From: Bacteroidota bacterium | Lineage (GTDB): Bacteria; Bacteroidota; Bacteroidia; Sphingobacteriales; Sphingobacteriaceae | Assembly: GCA_018828585.1 (NCBI GenBank) | Contig: JAHJVW010000135.1 | Coordinates: 1-35,413, forward strand | DNA length: 35,413 nt | Direction of reading: 5' to 3' | Shown: in pieces, positions 31,046 to 35,413 of the stretch | How positions within the stretch are numbered: the first letter of the stretch is position 1 | Layout of the letters: each line of letters starts with the position of its first letter | Program-made: the position numbers and the translations under genes | The notes under the pieces: model-generated | The model's database searches: none | What the model was told of the DNA's origin: nothing | What the model saw: the letters and a program-made list of their open reading frames with translations, nothing else

Positions 31046-31852
31046 ATGTGTAAAATCATCGCCATTGCCAATCAGAAAGGAGGAGTAGGAAAAACGACTA
31101 CTTCTATAAATTTAGCGGCAAGTTTAGCAGTTTTAGAATTTAAGACTTTAATTGTGGATGCAGATCCACAGGCTAATTCTACCTCAGGGATTGGTTTTGA
31201 CCCTCGTACCATAAAAAATAGCATTTACGAGTGTATCATCAATGACGTTCCGGCCAAAGAAGCTATTCAGAAAACAGATACACCCAACTTAGATTTATTG
31301 CCCGCTCATATTGATTTAGTAGGAGCAGAGATTGAGATGATTAATCTGCATGACCGTGAATATAAAATGAAAGCGGTTTTGGAGAAAGTGAAGAAAGATT
31401 ATGATTTTATTATCATCGATTGTTCCCCATCCTTAGGTTTAATTACCATTAATGCATTAACAGGTGCAGATTCTGTAATTATACCGGTTCAATGCGAATA
31501 TTTTGCACTAGAAGGTTTAGGCAAATTATTAAATACCATTAAAATTGTACAAAACAGATTAAATCCTGAATTGCAGATTGAAGGTATTTTATTAACGATG
31601 TATGATGTTCGTTTACGTCTGTCAAATCAGGTGGTAGAAGAAGTTCGCTCGCATTTTGAAGATTTGGTTTTTCAAACCATCATCGCCAGAAATACCAGAT
31701 TGAGCGAGGCACCAAGTTTTGGAGTATCCGTAATTATGCATGATGCGAACTCTAAAGGCGCCATCAATTATCTAAATTTAGCCCGCGAAATCATTTATAA
31801 AAATGGTTTAAGTAAAGAAAACCCAGCTGATAAAACGGAGGTAGTGAAATAA
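31046..31852 (+). CDS. parA: Chromosome partitioning ATPase ParA/Soj
   Basis: A 268-residue deviant-Walker ATPase that moves ParB-parS complexes during chromosome segregation. Walker A is KGGVGKTTTS (residues 11-20), preceded by IAIANQ. The A' motif is LIVDADPQANST and Walker B is DFIIIDCSPSLG. There is no N-terminal HTH, as expected for a chromosomal type Ib-like ParA. The stop overlaps the parB start by one base (TAATG). I searched the neighbouring spacers by eye for the parS palindrome around CACGTG and found none. TAAATTTG at 30931-30938 could be a distant -7 element for this operon. Confidence 0.95.
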   Translation: MCKIIAIANQKGGVGKTTTSINLAASLAVLEFKTLIVDADPQANSTSGIGFDPRTIKNSIYECIINDVPAKEAIQKTDTPNLDLLPAHIDLVGAEIEMINLHDREYKMKAVLEKVKKDYDFIIIDCSPSLGLITINALTGADSVIIPVQCEYFALEGLGKLLNTIKIVQNRLNPELQIEGILLTMYDVRLRLSNQVVEEVRSHFEDLVFQTIIARNTRLSEAPSFGVSVIMHDANSKGAINYLNLAREIIYKNGLSKENPADKTEVVK

Positions 31853-32775
31853 TGAGTAAAGACAGAAAAATAGGTTTGGGAAGAGGCTTAAGTGCATTAT
31901 TAAATGATAATCCTGATTACTCGCGTGGTGGAAACGACCGTAATAACAGTAACTCGATTACAGACAATCCATCAGCAGCGTTAGGGGCTATTAGTCATAT
32001 CAAAGTTAATCAGGTAGCAGTTAATCCTTATCAACCTCGTTTCGAGTTTGATGAAGACGCTTTAAGAGAGTTATCAGAATCCATCAAATTACAAGGATTG
32101 ATTCAGCCTATCACAGTTAGGCAAATGGGGCATGATAATTATCAACTGATTTCGGGAGAACGTAGATTGAGAGCCTCTAAAATGGCAGGATTTACAGAGA
32201 TTCCAGCTTATATTCGTACTGCGGATGATCAGCAAATGCTAGAAATGGCATTGATTGAGAATATCCAACGTGAGAATTTAAACGCTATTGAAGTCGCTTT
32301 AAGCTTTCAAAGGATGATTGAGGAGTGTGCAATCAATCAGGAAGAATTAGGAGATCGCGTTTCAAAAAATAGATCAACGGTTACCAATTATTTAAGATTA
32401 TTAAAATTGCCGCCAACTATTCAAGCTGCTATTCGCGATAATAAAATAAGTATGGGTCATGCTCGAGCATTAATCAATGTTGCTGACCCTGCTACCCAAC
32501 TTTTTATCTTTCAAGAGATTTTAGATAAGGATTTATCGGTTCGTAAAGTGGAGGATATGGTTCGCTCTATGAAACAAACTGGAATAAAACCTACATCCAA
32601 AGAAAAGAAAAGCGATGGAATTTCGTTTCAATACCAAAAAATTCAGGATGATCTTTCATCTAAGTTTGCAACAAAAATTAAAATGAAAGTTCAGGACGGT
32701 GGAAAAGGAAGTATAGAAATCCCTTTTCTTTCTGATGATGACCTTAGCCGTATCCTCGAATTGCTAGACTGGTAA
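31852..32775 (+). CDS. parB: Chromosome partitioning protein ParB/Spo0J
   Basis: A 307-residue CTP-dependent DNA clamp. N-terminal basic segment GLGRGLSALL, then the ParB/Srx CTPase domain with NPYQPRFEFDEDAL, YQLISGERRLRA and MALIENIQRENLN, then the HTH domain NQEELGDRVSKNRSTVTNYL (about 162-181) with GHARALI. The C-terminal dimerisation region ends in GSIEIPFLSDDDLSRILELL. Normal length for the family. It is coupled to parA upstream and to the DUF5683 gene downstream, each by a TAATG overlap. Confidence 0.95.
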   Translation: MSKDRKIGLGRGLSALLNDNPDYSRGGNDRNNSNSITDNPSAALGAISHIKVNQVAVNPYQPRFEFDEDALRELSESIKLQGLIQPITVRQMGHDNYQLISGERRLRASKMAGFTEIPAYIRTADDQQMLEMALIENIQRENLNAIEVALSFQRMIEECAINQEELGDRVSKNRSTVTNYLRLLKLPPTIQAAIRDNKISMGHARALINVADPATQLFIFQEILDKDLSVRKVEDMVRSMKQTGIKPTSKEKKSDGISFQYQKIQDDLSSKFATKIKMKVQDGGKGSIEIPFLSDDDLSRILELLDW

Positions 32776-33434
32776 TGTTGAAATACTATTTTTTGGTTTT
32801 GTTTACTTTTGCGATGTTGCAGGGAAAAGCTCAGCAAGAAGACAGTGTGCGGTTAAAATCTCCACCAAGTACCAAATCAGATTCTTTAAAGCTAAAAGCC
32901 AAAAAGTTTGGTCAAGAAATAGGATCCTTATTTAAAGATTCTACCTATTTACAAAACACGAGGAAAGCAGCTTTAAGATCAGCCGTATTACCCGGTTGGG
33001 GACAAGCCCGTAACCATCAATGGTGGAAGGTACCTTTAATTTATGGTGGATTTGTAGGTATTGGTTTAGTTTACAACTTTAACAATAAATATTACAAAGA
33101 ATTCCTTACCGAAAGTCAATTCAGAAAAGCCAATCAAAATTTAGCTCAAATTGATCGCTATAAATTCCCACAATATCAGGGAATTCCTGATCAGCAGATT
33201 TACAGTGCAAAAGACTTTTACCGTAGAAATAGAGATTTGTCTTTGTACGGTTTCATCGCATTTTATGGCTTCCAAATTCTAGACTCGTATGTGAGTGCAA
33301 AACTGGCCACGTTTGACGTGGGCGATGATTTATCTTTTAGAATAAAACCGTCAATTTATATACCTTCGTACGCGTCAACTGGCTATGCGGCACCAATGCC
33401 CATGTTGACGCTAAAACTAAATTTTAATAAATGA
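32775..33434 (+). CDS. DUF5683 membrane/envelope protein
   Basis: A 219-residue Bacteroidota protein of unknown function. A signal peptide (MLKYYFLVLFTFAMLQGKAQ) is followed by a Ser/Lys-rich spacer, then the DUF5683 core RSAVLPGWGQARNHQWWKVP and a hydrophobic segment LIYGGFVGIGLVYNFNN, with a second hydrophobic helix LYGFIAFYGFQILDSYVSA. The C-terminal part PMPMLTLKLNF resembles an outer-membrane strand. Its start overlaps the parB stop by one base and its stop overlaps dapB (ATGA). The conserved position suggests co-expression with growth genes; no activity can be assigned. Confidence 0.88.
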   Translation: MLKYYFLVLFTFAMLQGKAQQEDSVRLKSPPSTKSDSLKLKAKKFGQEIGSLFKDSTYLQNTRKAALRSAVLPGWGQARNHQWWKVPLIYGGFVGIGLVYNFNNKYYKEFLTESQFRKANQNLAQIDRYKFPQYQGIPDQQIYSAKDFYRRNRDLSLYGFIAFYGFQILDSYVSAKLATFDVGDDLSFRIKPSIYIPSYASTGYAAPMPMLTLKLNFNK

Positions 33435-34174
33435 AAATAGCCCTATTAGGTTACGGAAAAATGGGTAAAATGATTGAATCTATTGCTTTAGACAGAGGTC
33501 ATGAAATTGTTTTGACGATAGATCAAGATAATAGCCACGAACTGACGCCAGAAAATCTGTCTAAAGCAGATGTAGCGATTGAATTTAGTACACCAGATGC
33601 TGTAATGAATAATATCGAAGAATGTATCAAATCTAGAACTCCTTTAGTGGTAGGTACAACTGGTTGGTATGGGAATCTACAAAAAGTAAAAGACGAATGC
33701 GAAGCGGTAGGATCTACCGTAATGTACGGCTCTAATTTTAGTGTAGGGGTGAATATCTTTTTTCAGATCAATCAGCAAGTCGCTAAGATAATGAATCAGT
33801 TCTCGGATCAATACGACGTGGGAATGGAAGAGATTCATCATATCCATAAATTAGATGCACCAAGCGGTACTGCCATTACCATTGCTGAAGATATTATCGA
33901 ACAATTTGATCAAAAAACAGAGTGGGTAGCTATAAATGTAGATGATGATGTAACAGTTCATCCACCCAATCATCTAATCATAGAATCTTACCGAGAAGGA
34001 GAAGTTCCTGGAACACATGCGGTAATTTATGATTCGGATGTAGACCGTATAGAATTAAAGCATATAGCACATGGCCGTCAAGGGTTTGCGCTGGGCGCTG
34101 TGTTAGCTGCCGAATGGATAAAGGGTAAAACAGGATTTTACTCCGTTAAAGAAATGTACGATTTTAAAGCCTAA
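33431..34174 (+). CDS. dapB: 4-hydroxy-tetrahydrodipicolinate reductase
   Basis: A 247-residue NAD(P)H enzyme of the diaminopimelate/lysine pathway, needed for peptidoglycan. Rossmann loop LLGYGKMGKMIES (4-16), VVGTTGWYG, and the catalytic and substrate-binding signature EIHHIHKLDAPSGTA (about 134-148) with catalytic His and Lys. IEFSTPDAV is the cofactor-domain motif. At 247 residues it is a little shorter than the E. coli enzyme, as is usual in Bacteroidota. It overlaps the DUF5683 gene by four bases and is followed by lepB after 11 bases. Confidence 0.95.
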   Translation: MKIALLGYGKMGKMIESIALDRGHEIVLTIDQDNSHELTPENLSKADVAIEFSTPDAVMNNIEECIKSRTPLVVGTTGWYGNLQKVKDECEAVGSTVMYGSNFSVGVNIFFQINQQVAKIMNQFSDQYDVGMEEIHHIHKLDAPSGTAITIAEDIIEQFDQKTEWVAINVDDDVTVHPPNHLIIESYREGEVPGTHAVIYDSDVDRIELKHIAHGRQGFALGAVLAAEWIKGKTGFYSVKEMYDFKA

Positions 34175-34185
34175 ATCAATTTAAA

Positions 34186-35283
34186 ATGAATTGGAAATTC
34201 TGGAAAAAGAATAAAGAAAAAAAGAAAAAAAGCGCTGGCCGCGAGTGGCTTGATGCGATTGTTTTTGCAGTTATTGCAGCCACGATTATCAGAGGGTTAT
34301 TCATCGAAGCCTATACCATTCCGACTGGTTCGATGGAGCGAACGCTTTTAGTGGGTGATTTTCTTTTTGTAAGTAAAATGAGTTATGGTGCTCGTACACC
34401 TATGACACCTGTCGCATTTCCTTTCGCACATCATACGATGCCAATTATCAATACAAAAGCTTATTGGGATGGTATCGAGTTACCTTACTATCGTTTACCA
34501 GGTTTTGGGCATGTAGAAAGAAATGATGTAGTAGTATTTAATTATCCAATGGATGCAGATCCTCCGCTAAGCCGTCCAGTAGATAAGCGAGAGAATTATA
34601 TCAAAAGATGTATTGGTATTCCTGGTGATACTTTAAAAATTGTAGATGCTCGGGTATTTATTAACGGAAAAGCGAATGAGTTGCCTATGATGAGTCAAAC
34701 GCAATACTATATAAAGACTGACGGTACTGATTTCAATCCAAAAGCTTTAGCTGATATTAAGGTTGATGTAGAAAGAGCCAATACCGATGAATATATCATG
34801 ACCATGCCTAAAGAATCAGTTGAAAAAATCAAGGCATTTTCGAATGTAAAAGCCATCACGCCAATTGTAGGAGATAGAGCAGATTTTGATCAACAGGTAT
34901 TCCCTCATGATCCTCATTTTAAATGGAATCAGGATAATTTTGGTCCAATCATCATTCCGAAAAAGGGATGGACAATTACTTTAGACAGCCTAACATACCC
35001 TGTCTATCAAAGAGCAATAACTATTTACGAAGGCAATACTTTAGAAATAAAAGGTAACGATTTCTATATCAATGGTAAAAAGTCTAATAAATATACCTTT
35101 AAAATGGATTACTATTGGATGATGGGTGATAATCGTCATAACTCTTTGGATTCGCGTTATTGGGGGTTTGTTCCCGAAGATCATATTGTTGGTAAAGCCT
35201 TATTTGTTTGGATGAGTTGGGATGAAAATGGCTCATTCTTGAACAAAATTAGATGGAATAGATTGTTGATGGGAATTCATTAA
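34186..35283 (+). CDS. lepB: Signal peptidase I
   Basis: A 365-residue membrane serine protease that removes signal peptides from exported proteins. A Lys-rich cytosolic start (KKNKEKKKKSAGREW) precedes a single membrane helix (about residues 22-40). The catalytic Ser49 lies in IPTGSMERTLLVGD, the catalytic Lys is in YIKRCIGIPGDTL (Lys140), and box E is GDNRHNSLDSRYWGFVP. The insert of about 150 residues between these blocks is typical of Bacteroidota LepB and explains the length. It is the last gene of the par operon in the window and is followed by a strong terminator. Confidence 0.94.
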   Translation: MNWKFWKKNKEKKKKSAGREWLDAIVFAVIAATIIRGLFIEAYTIPTGSMERTLLVGDFLFVSKMSYGARTPMTPVAFPFAHHTMPIINTKAYWDGIELPYYRLPGFGHVERNDVVVFNYPMDADPPLSRPVDKRENYIKRCIGIPGDTLKIVDARVFINGKANELPMMSQTQYYIKTDGTDFNPKALADIKVDVERANTDEYIMTMPKESVEKIKAFSNVKAITPIVGDRADFDQQVFPHDPHFKWNQDNFGPIIIPKKGWTITLDSLTYPVYQRAITIYEGNTLEIKGNDFYINGKKSNKYTFKMDYYWMMGDNRHNSLDSRYWGFVPEDHIVGKALFVWMSWDENGSFLNKIRWNRLLMGIH

Positions 35284-35304
35284 GCAATAAAAAATACAAG
35301 TTTC

Positions 35305-35337
35305 AAAAGGAAATTCAGCAATGGGTTTCCTTTTTTT
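35305..35337 (+). terminator. Intrinsic terminator after lepB
   Basis: AAAAGGAAA (35305-35313) pairs with TTTCCTTTT (35326-35334) around a 12-base loop, and T residues run on to 35337. The stop codon of lepB is about 20 bases upstream, so this closes the parA-parB-DUF5683-dapB-lepB transcript. Confidence 0.75.
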
Positions 35338-35380
35338 ATTTTAGAAAAGTTAGAGATTGGTATTTCAATGAAACTCTGTA

Positions 35381-35413
35381 CCCTCACCCTCGATCCCTCT
35401 CCCACAGGGAGAG
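35381..35413. repeat. Palindromic interspersed repeat, cut by the window end
   Basis: The last bases run CCCTCACCCTCGATCC and then form CTCTCCC-aca-GGGAGAG (35397-35403 with 35407-35413), a perfect seven-base hairpin. It matches the general look of intergenic repeat hairpins seen in many genomes. The window ends inside it, so its full extent is unknown. Confidence 0.5.

Overview
The window looks like chromosomal DNA of a Bacteroidota member, most likely a Sphingobacteriaceae/Pedobacter-type bacterium. The evidence is the low G+C content, a SusC/SusD pair, Bacteroidota-style -7 elements (TAnnTTTG) with no consistent Shine-Dalgarno sequences, lipoproteins with simple lipoboxes, and the gene order parA-parB-DUF5683-dapB-lepB. 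The species is an inference. I saw no tRNA, rRNA, CRISPR array, transposase or phage gene.

Region 1 (1-7023, + strand) is a catabolic operon: a Gfo/Idh/MocA oxidoreductase whose frame is open to the left edge, three xylose-isomerase-like TIM-barrel proteins (two with Tat signals), a cytochrome c lipoprotein, a DUF1080 lipoprotein, an MFS sugar/nucleoside symporter and a HAD phosphatase-like protein. DUF1080 plus Gfo/Idh plus TIM-barrel partners is the signature of the 3-keto-glycoside route of glycan breakdown. The exported cytochrome suggests a flavin glucoside-3-dehydrogenase just outside the window.

Region 2 (7032-19199, all - strand) starts, in transcription order, with an arsenosugar-type operon: a DUF2064 glycosyltransferase, an AhpD-like protein, the radical SAM protein ArsS, the arsenite methyltransferase ArsM and a second DUF2064 protein. 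It runs with only a 40-base gap into SusC, SusD, a sodium:solute symporter and a metallophosphoesterase homologue that has lost one metal site. A cyclopropane fatty acid synthase lies further downstream. Arsenic methylation and adenosylation genes followed directly by an outer-membrane/inner-membrane transport module are the most interesting unit here.

Region 3 (19330-24636, + strand, divergent from region 2) is a sulfide/persulfide operon: an ArsR-family repressor with the cysteine layout of BigR/SqrR, a TauE/SafE exporter, a TPMT-like methyltransferase, a persulfide dioxygenase-rhodanese fusion, a split YeeE/YedE pair, a 57-residue membrane protein starting at TTG, thioredoxin and an 80-residue membrane protein. 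The intergenic regions inside it hold REP-like hairpins and a competing-hairpin leader. The shared 130-base region between regions 2 and 3 could let one thiol-based repressor control both arsenic and sulfur functions.

Region 4 (24637-35413) is mostly core: a small outer-membrane protein, polyprenyl diphosphate synthase, TerC, a GNAT acetyltransferase, an ilvE-cupin-SDR operon, an FMN reductase, and the parA-parB-DUF5683-dapB-lepB operon ending in a clear intrinsic terminator. The window ends inside a palindromic repeat.
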